From contig CAZKBP010000011.1 in NCBI GenBank assembly GCA_964551015.1, positions 1 to 64,000 of the forward strand: 64,000 nucleotides of DNA. The letters are read 5' to 3'. The DNA comes from CAZKBP01 sp964551015. Its GTDB lineage: Bacteria; Bacteroidota; Bacteroidia; Cytophagales; Microscillaceae. Shown here piece after piece: positions 42,301 to 51,711 of the stretch. Made by a program: the position numbers and the translations under genes. The notes under the pieces were generated by a model. The model was not told the origin of the DNA, made no database searches, and was given only the letters and a program-made list of their open reading frames with translations. Numbering within the stretch: the first letter of the stretch is position 1; each line of letters begins with the position of its first letter.

Positions 42301-44574
42301 ATGATGAAATATCTAAAAAGCCTTACTGCTCTTGTATTAGTATTTGCTTTTATCAGTAAGCCCCAAAAAATCGCCCGAAGCACCTGTGGTGGCCACGACG
42401 TGGAGGCATATTCGGCTTATCAGTTTTTTGAGCCACTTTCCTTTGAGCTTTTATCGGATTTCAAATGGAAAGAAGACGAAACCGAGGCAGACAATGTAGC
42501 CGAATGGCAAGCTTTTTTTGATAATAAGCCCAAAGTAGAAGACATCCAGAAAATTGTCTATCAGGTGAGTGCCGAAGAGATGCAGCAAATTCGCGCTTAC
42601 GTGCTCGATGCTGGTGCTTTGAATACAGATTTACAAGAAAATTCTCTGGTGAAATATTGGAAAAAGCAGGGGAATATCGAGAGTATTGATTATCTCTTCT
42701 ACGCGAAAGTCTGTGAACCTCAGGCACAATACTATGACCAGTGGGATGCAGCCGAACGGGATCTTGAGCAAATGCGCTGGCTGGCTGATGCCGGAAAGAA
42801 ATATTACCAAGAAAAGACCCAAAATGATTTCCTAAAACTGCGCTATGCTTATCAGGCCATTCGCATGGCGCATTACAGTGAGCAATACCAAAAAGCACTG
42901 GATCTTTACCAGCAAATGGTGGAGCCTCTCTTTGAGCAGAGCGAAAGTATGATTCGTTACTGGGCATTGGCACACCGAGCAGGCGCCTTGCGTAGCTTGG
43001 GTGAAAAAGCCGAAGCTGCTTATTTATTTTCCAGAGTTTTTGAAGCTTGCCCCAGCAAAAGAGTTTCTTCTTTCCTGAGTTTTCGCATTCGCAGTGATGA
43101 AGAATGGCAGGCTTGCCTTGATCTCTGCCAAAGCCCAGAAGAACAGGCCAATTTGTATTTTATGCGCTCTTTGGACAAAAACAGTCGCGGTTTAGAAGAG
43201 ATGAAGGCCGTTTATCAGCTTGCTCCTACTTCGGATAAGCTTCCGCTGATGCTGGTTCGGGAAGTAAACCGTCTAGAAAATAGTTTGTTGGATACGGATT
43301 TGAGTGAAAATCTATTGTTTTTTCAAAGCTATGGAGCCTATCCGAGAGAAGAAGCGGTGCAAGAACTTTTCGCGCTCAAAAGCTTTATCGGAGAGGTGCA
43401 AAAAGAGGAAGAAAAGCCAGTCACTCGTCCTGAACTTTGGACGCTGGCAGATGCCTATTTGGAATACGTGGTGGGAAGTCCACAACGGGCGCAGCGTATC
43501 TTTGAAGAGCTAAGAAAATCTACTAAGGATGATAAGTTGAAAACTCAGATTAAGATATTTACGCTGGCTATGCAAATCTCTCGCTTGCAGAGGGTAGATG
43601 ATGATGCGGAAGAAGATATTTATTTGGCCGTGAAAGAGACCCAACACAAGCATCTTTATGATTTCATGATTCAGGCTTTTGCGCGCTTGTACAAAAAACA
43701 AGGAGATCAGGCCAAGGCTTATCTTTGCCTCAACTATGCAAATGATCTCAAAGTCAATCCCAAACTAGAAATTATTGAGGGTTTACTTACTCTGGCCGAA
43801 GAGAAAAAACATACGGCCTTTGAAGAACAATATTTACTGCCCAAGATTCAAAGTCCTTTTCTGGACGATTTAAGTGCGAAGAGATCCAAGGAAGTGTTAT
43901 TAGAAATGAAAGCCACGCTGCTTTTTGCCCAAGATCGCCTCAAAGAAGCCGTAGCACTTTACGAGCAAGTACCCGAAGCACTTTTGTATCCTATCAAGAG
44001 CGATCCTTTTCTGATAGGCATCCAAGATTGTTATGATAATTGCCCGGCCTCACCCGATGCAGGCAAATACAATCGTAAGACGCTGGCACAGAAAATCTTA
44101 GCTCTCAAGGCTTATGCTGACCAAAACACGGTAGAGAGTGCTCGCTTTTATTTTGAACTGGGTACGGTTTATTACAACATGACTTACTTTGGCAATGCTT
44201 GGATGGCTCGTGATTACTTTCGTAGTTCTACGGATTTGATGAAGAAAAAAGAGCAGAAAAATTCATTAAAAGATTTAACCATTCAGACGGATTGTGCCAA
44301 AGCAAAGTATTATTTTGATCGAGCCATGAACGCAGCCATCAGTCGTGGGAATCAAGAATTGGCCGCTCTGGCGAGCTTTATGGCGGCCAAATGCGAACAG
44401 AATCAATATTACGCTGATCCGAAGACCGAAAGTGGATGGGGTTTTATCAAGCCTACTTATGACCTCCGCTATCGTCGTTATTTTGCACGCTTGCGAGATG
44501 ATTTCAATGAGACACAATTTTACCAAAAAGCGATACAAGAATGTAAATATTTTCACGAATTTGTAAAAAGATAA
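42301..44574 (+). CDS. Exported helical-repeat protein of unknown function
   Basis: Protein of 757 residues with an N-terminal signal peptide (about 1-20, hydrophobic LTALVLVFAFIS). The rest is almost wholly helical, with tetratricopeptide-like segments (for example QAIRMAHYSEQYQKALDLYQ and EAVALYEQVPEALL) and few Gly. No catalytic motif is seen. It lies 32 bases upstream of an M23 peptidase gene on the same strand, so a scaffolding role in cell-wall or gliding machinery is possible. The start is the ATG at 42301; the upstream frame opens only with TTG at 42292. Confidence 0.7.
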   Translation: MMKYLKSLTALVLVFAFISKPQKIARSTCGGHDVEAYSAYQFFEPLSFELLSDFKWKEDETEADNVAEWQAFFDNKPKVEDIQKIVYQVSAEEMQQIRAYVLDAGALNTDLQENSLVKYWKKQGNIESIDYLFYAKVCEPQAQYYDQWDAAERDLEQMRWLADAGKKYYQEKTQNDFLKLRYAYQAIRMAHYSEQYQKALDLYQQMVEPLFEQSESMIRYWALAHRAGALRSLGEKAEAAYLFSRVFEACPSKRVSSFLSFRIRSDEEWQACLDLCQSPEEQANLYFMRSLDKNSRGLEEMKAVYQLAPTSDKLPLMLVREVNRLENSLLDTDLSENLLFFQSYGAYPREEAVQELFALKSFIGEVQKEEEKPVTRPELWTLADAYLEYVVGSPQRAQRIFEELRKSTKDDKLKTQIKIFTLAMQISRLQRVDDDAEEDIYLAVKETQHKHLYDFMIQAFARLYKKQGDQAKAYLCLNYANDLKVNPKLEIIEGLLTLAEEKKHTAFEEQYLLPKIQSPFLDDLSAKRSKEVLLEMKATLLFAQDRLKEAVALYEQVPEALLYPIKSDPFLIGIQDCYDNCPASPDAGKYNRKTLAQKILALKAYADQNTVESARFYFELGTVYYNMTYFGNAWMARDYFRSSTDLMKKKEQKNSLKDLTIQTDCAKAKYYFDRAMNAAISRGNQELAALASFMAAKCEQNQYYADPKTESGWGFIKPTYDLRYRRYFARLRDDFNETQFYQKAIQECKYFHEFVKR

Positions 44575-44605
44575 TTTTCTCATCAAAGCTGATTAATTTT
44601 AAGCA

Positions 44606-46486
44606 ATGATACACAAATTCGGACACCAACTTCTATTTCTTGTCTTTTTGAAGCTAAAACTTGTTTGCTTGGGACAAGCTCAGTCCTATCATTACCCAGT
44701 TAACCCCGGACAAACCACTTACTTGGCAGGAAATGTAGGCGAAATTCGGAATAATCATTTTCACGCAGGGCTGGATATTGCCGTGATGACTGGCACCCCT
44801 GTGTATGCAGCTGCAGACGGTTACGTGTATCGAGCCAGAGTATCTGCCTACGGTTATGGCAAAGCGATTTACCTAGATCATCCTCAGACCGAACACAGAA
44901 CAGTTTATGCACACTTGAGTCGCTTTAATCAAGCCATCCGAGATTATGTAGTTAAGCAACAATATGCACAAGAATCCTTTGAGGTAGATTTATATCCAGA
45001 ACCCGAGGCTATCCCGATTAGGAAAGGGCAGGTGATTGGCTACACGGGCAACACGGGTGGCTCGGCAGGCCCTCATTTGCACTACGAGATCCGAACCTTT
45101 GCGGATGTAGCTTTGAACCCCATGGAGTTTGACTTCAGTGAGATCCAACGTGATCGCCTTCCTCCAGTTATTTCCAAAATTGCCCTCAATAGCTTAGCCA
45201 TAGATGCTAGGGTAGGAGGTCGCTTTGCCAGACAGGAATACAGTACGCAAAGAGTAGCCCCTGGTCGCTACACGGTCAGCCAAATCATTCCTATATCGGG
45301 TACGATTGGTTTCGAGATGCTGAGCCATGACGTGGCGAACGGTGCTTACAATACCTACGCTACCACCGAAATGGAAGTCTGGTTGGATGGTAAAAAAGTC
45401 TATGGGCATCGGGTCAATGAAGTGCCCCACGAATACAATCTTTCCATGAATGTGCATGTGAATTATGAAATCTACCGCAAGACTTATCAAGGTTTTCAAC
45501 GTTGCTATGTGGTAGATGGGAATCGTTTTCCGCATACCTACGATGCCACGCCCGAGCGAGGTTTTCTGAGGATCAAGGATACAAAGGTGCATCAAGTCCT
45601 ACTCAAAGCACGCGATGTTTGGGGCAATGAAAGTGTGCTTTCTCTGCGTCTTCAAGGACAGATGCCCGCAAAACCCATTTTCCGAGCTGACCTCAGCCCG
45701 AGTCCTACGCGTATTTCTCATCAAATCCAAGGGAATGTCCTGCTGATTGCTGCCCGCCACGTAAAGCAACACGGAGACAGCATCTCCCTTTATTTTAATG
45801 GCATTTGCCTACCTGTTCCCTTGGCTTATATGAACGGAAAAGAAGCTGTTTACTTATGGGATCTGCAAAAAGGCTTGCCAGACTTCGTGGAGGTAGACGG
45901 GCAAAGGCATGCTTTTCGTCTCAAGATGTTGATACCTTCAGAGCGAGATTTTCATTATCGAGAGGAAGGCTTGCATATTTTCTTTCCAGATTCGGCTTTG
46001 TTTGATACCCTCTTTTTAGAGACAGATTTATCTAACTCTCGCTTGCAAATCAATGATCCATTCTTGCCACTTTATAAGCCCATTGAAGTTCATTTCCAGC
46101 CTAAAAATCTGCGTTTTTCTGCACAAGCAGCCATGTTTTATCAGGGAAGGAGCTATCTCAGGAGTGAATGGACAGATAGCACGACCTTGACTTTTTATAC
46201 CCGTAGTCTGGGTCAGTTTGTCGTAAAAGCAGACCGCCAAGCTCCCAGCATTCAGCTAAAAAATAAAAGCAGGCAAGGTATTCAATTCAGAATTCGGGAT
46301 GATTTTTCGGGAATTGCCGACTTTCGGGCGACTTTAAACGGGAAATATTTGCTGATGGACTATGAATATAAAAATGGTGCCTTGATCTCTGTGCCCAAAA
46401 ACGAAAATGATCTGCTTCAAGGAAATTTTCAACTAGAAGTATGGGATGAAGTAGGCAATCGTCAGGTGTATCAAACTCAACTTTAG
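44606..46486 (+). CDS. Exported M23-family metallopeptidase with beta-rich C-terminal region
   Basis: Protein of 626 residues. A signal peptide (about 1-24) is followed by an M23 (LytM-like) domain (about 30-180). The zinc ligands are in HFHAGLD (His53, Asp57) and HLHYE near 158. This family cleaves peptide cross-links in peptidoglycan. The next 400 residues are beta-rich with immunoglobulin-like character and no named family; they may bind the target. The gene is 31 bases after the helical-repeat gene, suggesting co-expression. Confidence 0.9.
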   Translation: MIHKFGHQLLFLVFLKLKLVCLGQAQSYHYPVNPGQTTYLAGNVGEIRNNHFHAGLDIAVMTGTPVYAAADGYVYRARVSAYGYGKAIYLDHPQTEHRTVYAHLSRFNQAIRDYVVKQQYAQESFEVDLYPEPEAIPIRKGQVIGYTGNTGGSAGPHLHYEIRTFADVALNPMEFDFSEIQRDRLPPVISKIALNSLAIDARVGGRFARQEYSTQRVAPGRYTVSQIIPISGTIGFEMLSHDVANGAYNTYATTEMEVWLDGKKVYGHRVNEVPHEYNLSMNVHVNYEIYRKTYQGFQRCYVVDGNRFPHTYDATPERGFLRIKDTKVHQVLLKARDVWGNESVLSLRLQGQMPAKPIFRADLSPSPTRISHQIQGNVLLIAARHVKQHGDSISLYFNGICLPVPLAYMNGKEAVYLWDLQKGLPDFVEVDGQRHAFRLKMLIPSERDFHYREEGLHIFFPDSALFDTLFLETDLSNSRLQINDPFLPLYKPIEVHFQPKNLRFSAQAAMFYQGRSYLRSEWTDSTTLTFYTRSLGQFVVKADRQAPSIQLKNKSRQGIQFRIRDDFSGIADFRATLNGKYLLMDYEYKNGALISVPKNENDLLQGNFQLEVWDEVGNRQVYQTQL

Positions 46487-46582
46487 ACAATAATCCAGAG
46501 CGGATGGAATGGCAGAGAGTTGCCCCGTCAAGATTTGCCTTGAAGGTTTTGCAAATTTTTTAGAAAGTAAGCAAGGAAAAAG

Positions 46583-46608
46583 ACTGTCGACAATAGCTTG
46601 CCGACAGT
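46583..46608 (-). terminator. Terminator hairpin between M23 and efp genes
   Basis: The stem ACTGTCGaCAA / TTGcCGACAGT (11 positions, one mismatch, 4-base loop) sits 6 bases after the efp stop. On the minus strand it is followed by a T-rich run (CTTTTTCC). The symmetry could also stop the convergent plus-strand gene. Confidence 0.75.
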
Positions 46609-46613
46609 AATCT

Positions 46614-47180
46614 TTATTCTTTGACGCGTTCTACGTAGCTTTCGTCGCGCGTATCAATTTTGATCTTTTCCCCATTATCAATGAAAAGAGGGACTCTTAT
46701 CTCCGCACCCGTCTCGACCGTGGCGGGCTTGAGCGTGTTGGTCGCCGTGTCGCCTTTAAGACCTGGTTCTGTGTAAGTTACTTCCAGTTCTACAAAGTTG
46801 GGCATTTCTGCATAAACCGCCGTATCATTTTCATCAAAGCCCACGGTGATATTCATTCCTTCTTTCAAGAATTTAATGCTATCGCCCAAGAGCGTATCGT
46901 CAATCATGGACTGCTCGTAGGTTTCGTTATTCATCACCACCAGATTGGAGCCCTCACGGTAGATATACTGTAACTCACGGGTTTCTACCCGTTCTATATC
47001 TACTTTTTCACCTGAACGGAAGCGTTGCTCGATGAGCTTACCGGTGCGAAGGTTTCGTAGCTTCACGTGATACATAGCGTGGGTTTTATTGGGCGTAACA
47101 TAATCATAATCGATAATGATTCCCAATTCTCCATTCACACGCATGAAAGCACCTTTGGAAATATCAGAGGTAGTAGCCAT
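46614..47180 (-). CDS. efp: Translation elongation factor P, with unusual loop
   Basis: Protein of 188 residues with the standard three-domain length. The C-terminus (PNFVELEV, GDTATNTLKPATVETGAEI and SYVERVKE) is canonical. EF-P relieves ribosome stalling at polyproline. The loop that carries the modified residue is usually PGKG(Q/x)A; here it is PNKTHA, with Lys32 at the expected place but both neighbouring Gly replaced. The Lys is kept, so it could still be modified, but recognition by a classical EpmA-like enzyme is doubtful. It is a single gene, and a possible -7 box is at 47210-47217. Confidence 0.93.
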   Translation of the reverse strand: MATTSDISKGAFMRVNGELGIIIDYDYVTPNKTHAMYHVKLRNLRTGKLIEQRFRSGEKVDIERVETRELQYIYREGSNLVVMNNETYEQSMIDDTLLGDSIKFLKEGMNITVGFDENDTAVYAEMPNFVELEVTYTEPGLKGDTATNTLKPATVETGAEIRVPLFIDNGEKIKIDTRDESYVERVKE

Positions 47181-47209
47181 ATAATCCTATTTGTTTTAAG
47201 AAATATACG

Positions 47210-47217
47210 CAAATTTA
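47210..47217 (-). promoter_or_regulatory. Promoter-like -7 box for efp
   Basis: The minus-strand reading is TAAATTTG, an exact TAnnTTTG match 30 bases before the efp start. No TTG at the usual -33 distance is seen, so support is partial. Confidence 0.35.
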
Positions 47218-47455
47218 AGGTTTTTTTGAAAATTTATCTCCGAGCAACGGTTTATCCTGTGGAAGGCAACTCATCGTAGTGTTGTATACAAAAAATTATG
47301 GAGGAGATTGCTTATCTTTACCGTGCTTGATTACGGAATTATCTTAAGTTTATTTTTGAGTTGCAAAATTCCTAATTCACATCCTCAGAACCCGAAATAG
47401 GAATTTTTCGCTAGCAAATCAAAAACTTAGACAACTCCTACAATTTTTATTGGTT

Positions 47456-48223
47456 ATGCGTATTTTTCTAAAAATCCTTCGCTACATTTTTATTGGTCTA
47501 ATTACGCTATTTATCTTGGTATTCTTTTTACTCTGGCTAGATCAAGACTATGGGCCTGTGAATTCAGAGCTAGAAAGCTGGCCTGATTTAAAACCCCAAC
47601 GCACTTACACGGCAGATTTCGACTCCACGGATTATTATCATTTGCTCGAGCAATATGGGCAAAATAAAACCCTGCCTACTGGCTACGAAATGCAGGCATT
47701 ATTGGCACTTGCTCATTATCCCGAATTAGTAGATCAACCCATTGATTTTATCATTCAGGAAGCATGGATACCCTTGTCTTCGCGTCCTTCCCCGTGGACG
47801 CTGCTGTTTCCTTGGCTAGAAAGAAGATATCTGGTGGTGATTAGTAGTAAATCTATTGATTTTTTAGAGCCAATATTATTACACAACTTACCTTTCAACG
47901 AACAAGTAGGAGTGCTAGGGCACGAACTAGCCCATAGTGTCTATTACTTGGATAAGAGTGCCTTACAAATGACAGGGATCGCATATAATTATACCAAAGC
48001 CTCTTTTCAGAAGACTTTTGAGCGAGCTACCGACAAAAGGGCGATTGCCCATGGCTTAGGCTTTCAATTATACGACTATGCTGTTTTTGTGAGAAAAGCT
48101 TTCCAGCAACCTGAGAAAATGCCTGAATCTGTAGACGAAGCCGAAGATAATTACCTCTCTCCGCAAGAAATACTGGAAGAGATGAAAAAATATCCAATGT
48201 ACCAGGCAGCAGAAATGGAGTAA
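47456..48223 (+). CDS. Membrane-anchored M48-like metalloprotease
   Basis: Protein of 255 residues. One N-terminal transmembrane helix (about 8-28) is followed by a soluble domain with the zinc motif HELAH (His156, Glu157, His160) and a downstream Glu in FERATDKRAI (near 189) that can serve as third ligand. This fits M48/SprT-like zincins, though the rest shows no clear family match. The active site would face the periplasm. The upstream TTG at 47450 was not used; the ATG at 47456 is clean. It ends 52 bases before the convergent reductase gene. Confidence 0.7.
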   Translation: MRIFLKILRYIFIGLITLFILVFFLLWLDQDYGPVNSELESWPDLKPQRTYTADFDSTDYYHLLEQYGQNKTLPTGYEMQALLALAHYPELVDQPIDFIIQEAWIPLSSRPSPWTLLFPWLERRYLVVISSKSIDFLEPILLHNLPFNEQVGVLGHELAHSVYYLDKSALQMTGIAYNYTKASFQKTFERATDKRAIAHGLGFQLYDYAVFVRKAFQQPEKMPESVDEAEDNYLSPQEILEEMKKYPMYQAAEME

Positions 48224-48275
48224 GGGCTAAAAAAGCTGGAATACGAATCCAAAAAGATGACACGAAAAGCACGTA

Positions 48276-49274
48276 TTAGGAAACACGTGCTAGCCTCGAG
48301 GATTTTTCTAGAATGTTTTTAATAATTTTTTCTCCGTCGTAGCGACCATTTTCTATAAATACCTTCTCCGTATGAGTGCCGCAGACAACTGTTCCCGCCA
48401 AATATAATCCAGACACATTGGTTTCAAAAGTTTCAGGATTGTAGTAAGGAACTAAATCAGTTTTCGACACCTCTACACCACAGCTCATAAGCAACTCTAC
48501 GTCTGAGGTATAGCCTACCATGAGTAGCACGAAATCAGCGGGAAGAATACTTTCTTCCTCTTGCTCCTTTTCTTTGATCCAGATACGGCCTTTCTCAATG
48601 CGGCGTAATTCAGAGTGGAAGCGAACCTTAATTTTGCCTTCTTTTACTCGGTTTCTGAGGTCAGGAAGGAGCCAGTACTTGGCCGTCGGTTTGAAATCGT
48701 CTCTGCGGATGACCATCGTTACGTCCACGCCGTGGCGATACAGATCTAAAGCCGCTCCCACGGCCGAGTTGCCACCACCCACGATGGCTACTTTGCTGTG
48801 TACATATTTGAAAGGTTCATCATAGTATTTGACCACGTGCGGAAGGGCTTCACCAGGTACATTTAACGTGCGAGGGCAATCAAAATAACCCGTAGCCAAT
48901 ACCACGTGATGTGCCAGATAAGTTTCATTGCGAGAGGTTTGGACTTCAAACACTTCTCCTTCTTTCTGAATCTGTGTAACGGCCGTGAAAAGTTGTATAT
49001 TCAGATCATAATGCTCGGCCACACGACGATAATATTGCAAAGCCTCCGTGCGGGTGGCTTTGGCACCAGCCACGGCTAAGGGGAGATTAGCGATCTCAAT
49101 ATTCTCTGCCGTGGAGAAAAAAGTCATATGGATCGGGTACTTGCGGATAGACTCGGCCAAGCTTCCTTTTTCCAAGATGATATATTCTAAATTATTTTTC
49201 TTGGCCTCTGCGCCACAGGCCAAACCACAAGGGCCTGCCCCGACGATCAGCATATCGTATATTTTGGTTGCCAT
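48276..49274 (-). CDS. ypdA: YpdA-family FAD/NAD(P)-dependent bacillithiol disulfide reductase candidate
   Basis: Protein of 332 residues with two nucleotide-binding motifs: LIVGAGPCGLACG (FAD, about 9-21) and VAIVGGGNSAVGAALDLYR (NAD(P), about 164-182). The segments KYPIHMTFFSTAENIEI and the end LYLAGTV and GRYDG match the YpdA/Bdr family. YpdA reduces bacillithiol disulfide in Firmicutes; bacillithiol is also known in Bacteroidota, so the same role is likely here. No bacillithiol biosynthesis gene is in this window. The start is the ATG at 49274; the TTG at 49283 lies upstream. Confidence 0.85.
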   Translation of the reverse strand: MATKIYDMLIVGAGPCGLACGAEAKKNNLEYIILEKGSLAESIRKYPIHMTFFSTAENIEIANLPLAVAGAKATRTEALQYYRRVAEHYDLNIQLFTAVTQIQKEGEVFEVQTSRNETYLAHHVVLATGYFDCPRTLNVPGEALPHVVKYYDEPFKYVHSKVAIVGGGNSAVGAALDLYRHGVDVTMVIRRDDFKPTAKYWLLPDLRNRVKEGKIKVRFHSELRRIEKGRIWIKEKEQEEESILPADFVLLMVGYTSDVELLMSCGVEVSKTDLVPYYNPETFETNVSGLYLAGTVVCGTHTEKVFIENGRYDGEKIIKNILEKSSRLARVS

Positions 49275-49488
49275 AAAATCCAATTTTGAAGCGAGGTGAT
49301 GTTAATTTCAAATACAAATCTATAAACTTACGTTCAATAAAGGTTTTGTGAGCTTAAACTGTTCCCAAGATTCATTTTATTTGGGTTCTGATCTACAGCT
49401 GACAAATCAAGGTCGGCATCCAACGCTGAACTTTGTAAACAAAGCAACCACAGTCTGCAGACAATCGGCTGTGGACTACCTAAAAACG

Positions 49489-50394
49489 ATGAGCAATTTT
49501 ATTTTACTCGGTATTTGCATGCTCGCGGGCATGATTTTGAAAAACGTGAAAGCATTTCCAGATAAAGCCTACTTGGGATTGAATGCTTTTATCATTTATA
49601 TTTCTTTACCCGCGATCTCTTTGCGATATATTCCTGAAATGGAGTTGAGTGGGCAAGTATGGTATCCGTTCTTATCGGGTTGGTTGGTTTTGATTCTGGC
49701 CGTTGTTTTTTTTAAGTTTATATCTCTGCTATTGCCCACGGATCAGCGCACGACGGGCTGTTTAATGATGGTTTGTGGGCTGGGCAATACTTCTTTTGTG
49801 GGTTATCCGGTGGTAGAGGCACTTTACGGTACAGCAGGATTGAAAATAGCAGTGCTGGTAGATCAAGGTACTTTTTTGGCTCTGGCCACGCTGGGTGTTT
49901 CGCTGGCGATGATTTTCTCCACGGGCGAAGTCAAAGCCTCAGTAATTGGAAGAAGAATTTTGGGTTTTCCTCCTTTTATTGCTTTTATATTGGCACTCTT
50001 GCTTTCACCTTTTTCTTTCCCAAACGAGTTGAAAATAGTTTTAGAAAAGCTAGGGAATACCTTGACTCCTCTAGCTCTCGTATCAGTAGGCTTACAGTTG
50101 ACTTTCAATTTTAAGGAAGTAAGTTGGGCTTCATTGAGTTTAGGCTTATGCTATAAACTAATTTTAGCTCCGGCTGCTATTTATTTATTATATGTGGTTT
50201 GGCTGGGCGAAAACAGCCTCAACGGGCAAGTATCGGTGGTAGAGTCAGCGATGGCTCCCATGATTACCGCTTCCATTATTGCTTCTCAATACGAGCTAAA
50301 TCCACCCTTGGCTAATTTATTAGCGGGACTTGGCATTCCCATTTCCTTAATGACCGTTTTTTTCTGGTGGTGGTTAATGGGAGGGAGCTTTTGA
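49489..50394 (+). CDS. AEC-family (auxin efflux carrier-like) transporter
   Basis: Inner membrane protein of 301 residues with about ten hydrophobic helices. The segments GMILKNVKAFPDKAY, YISLPAISLRYI and GNTSFVGYPVVEALYG and the late SVVESAMAPM pattern are typical of the auxin efflux carrier family, which moves small organic acids or similar anions. The open frame reaches back to a GTG at 49348, but the first Met that begins a membrane protein is the ATG at 49489, so the shorter form is preferred. It is divergent from the YpdA gene. Confidence 0.85.
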   Translation: MSNFILLGICMLAGMILKNVKAFPDKAYLGLNAFIIYISLPAISLRYIPEMELSGQVWYPFLSGWLVLILAVVFFKFISLLLPTDQRTTGCLMMVCGLGNTSFVGYPVVEALYGTAGLKIAVLVDQGTFLALATLGVSLAMIFSTGEVKASVIGRRILGFPPFIAFILALLLSPFSFPNELKIVLEKLGNTLTPLALVSVGLQLTFNFKEVSWASLSLGLCYKLILAPAAIYLLYVVWLGENSLNGQVSVVESAMAPMITASIIASQYELNPPLANLLAGLGIPISLMTVFFWWWLMGGSF

Positions 50395-50441
50395 CTTTTC
50401 CCCTCAGATTCTGAAAAAGCCATCAACAACCAAATGAAGCT

Positions 50442-51698
50442 TTACTTCTTCTCGGCCAGCATGAGATTAGAAGTGCCCGGTTGGTATTTGTAGCCAATAC
50501 CGAAAGGCAGGGGCTTTACATTTTGTCGATCTTGATAAATAGATCGTAAATCAGATTGATAACGTACCTTGAAGAGGGCAATCGGCCCCACGTAAGTTCC
50601 ATAAAAAGTGCGATTCCAAGCTTCTTCTGAAAAATATTTTACCGGAATGCCAGAATCATCTTGCAGAACATATTCAGATTTTTCTAAAATCAAATTGCGA
50701 ATGATGCTAAAAGTCTCTCGGTACATGAGGTAAGAAGCAGACTTCAAGTAAGTAGCGTCAATATCCAGGCTTTCTAAATAATTGCGAAAGTCGCTTCTTT
50801 GCTGGAGGCCTCCTTCACTCAGGCCGCTTCGTGCCGAATAAGGCGTATCTTGGAGATTAGCAGCAAAATAATAAAGCGTTTTTCGCTCCTCAGGATGATC
50901 ATTTCTCTGAAAATCAATCTTAGTTCCATAATAGGTAGAATCGGACGGAGCTTGCTCGGCAGGAATCAATTTGCCCTCAGGACTGACAGCTATTTTCTCG
51001 TAATACAAAATCTTGTGATCCGTCCTTGTTAAAAAGAGCATCAAAATCGGAAGGGTGCCGTCAATTTCGGCCACACGCTTGCCCGTGAAGTCCTGCGCCA
51101 TGGAAATGGTTCGAAAAAAGCTCCAATTCAGGATAGTATAGAGCGTTTGCTGCAAGCCGTTCGTGTAGGCTCCCAAAGATTTCCGTGCGACAACTTGCAT
51201 ATCGGGCAGATTACCAATAGGTTCCAGACCAACCATCACATAGGTTTGTGCTTCTGGAAAAAACATGCCCGCGTGCAAAAAATCAGGCCCACTAAACGGA
51301 TAAAAAACCAAGCGAGTTGCTTGATTGACTTCGCTCAGTTCTTCGGATTGCCATTGTTGCATGGGCGGGAGCTTAGCTTGATTGACCTGCTTCCATTGCT
51401 GATCAGCTACCTGAGCATATTGCTGCCAAACCGCGGTTTGAGCGAGTGAATCAAGGGCACTTCCCTGCGCAGGAGGTAGGCCTGCCAAAAAACGAGCTAA
51501 GTTGTCAAAGGCTGGGTCAGTTTTTTCCTCGGCCAGAGGGTCAGTCTTGATTTCGCTGGAGGTAGTAGCTTCTGAAGAATCCAGCGTCGTGCTGATTGTG
51601 TCCTCCTCTTCAGTTTGTTCAGGACTGGTGCAGAGGGGCAGACCGAGTACCAGCAGGATAAATAAAAGAAAAAGGAGTAAATTTCTAATCCATTTCAT
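50442..51698 (-). CDS. Lipoprotein of unknown function
   Basis: Protein of 418 residues with a lipoprotein signal (Cys23 in GLPLC). The residues after the Cys include Glu-rich TEEEDT, then a low-complexity region (about 30-60), and a large soluble domain with beta and alpha segments: LVFYPFSGPDFLHAGMFFP and YVMVGLEPIGNL are notable conserved-looking blocks. I cannot name a family. It lies directly upstream of (14 bases from) nothing on its own strand except the amino-acid permease, which ends at 51712, so the two are probably one transcript with the permease first. Confidence 0.7.
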   Translation of the reverse strand: MKWIRNLLLFLLFILLVLGLPLCTSPEQTEEEDTISTTLDSSEATTSSEIKTDPLAEEKTDPAFDNLARFLAGLPPAQGSALDSLAQTAVWQQYAQVADQQWKQVNQAKLPPMQQWQSEELSEVNQATRLVFYPFSGPDFLHAGMFFPEAQTYVMVGLEPIGNLPDMQVVARKSLGAYTNGLQQTLYTILNWSFFRTISMAQDFTGKRVAEIDGTLPILMLFLTRTDHKILYYEKIAVSPEGKLIPAEQAPSDSTYYGTKIDFQRNDHPEERKTLYYFAANLQDTPYSARSGLSEGGLQQRSDFRNYLESLDIDATYLKSASYLMYRETFSIIRNLILEKSEYVLQDDSGIPVKYFSEEAWNRTFYGTYVGPIALFKVRYQSDLRSIYQDRQNVKPLPFGIGYKYQPGTSNLMLAEKK

Positions 51699-51711
51699 AT
51701 GGGTTGCAAGT

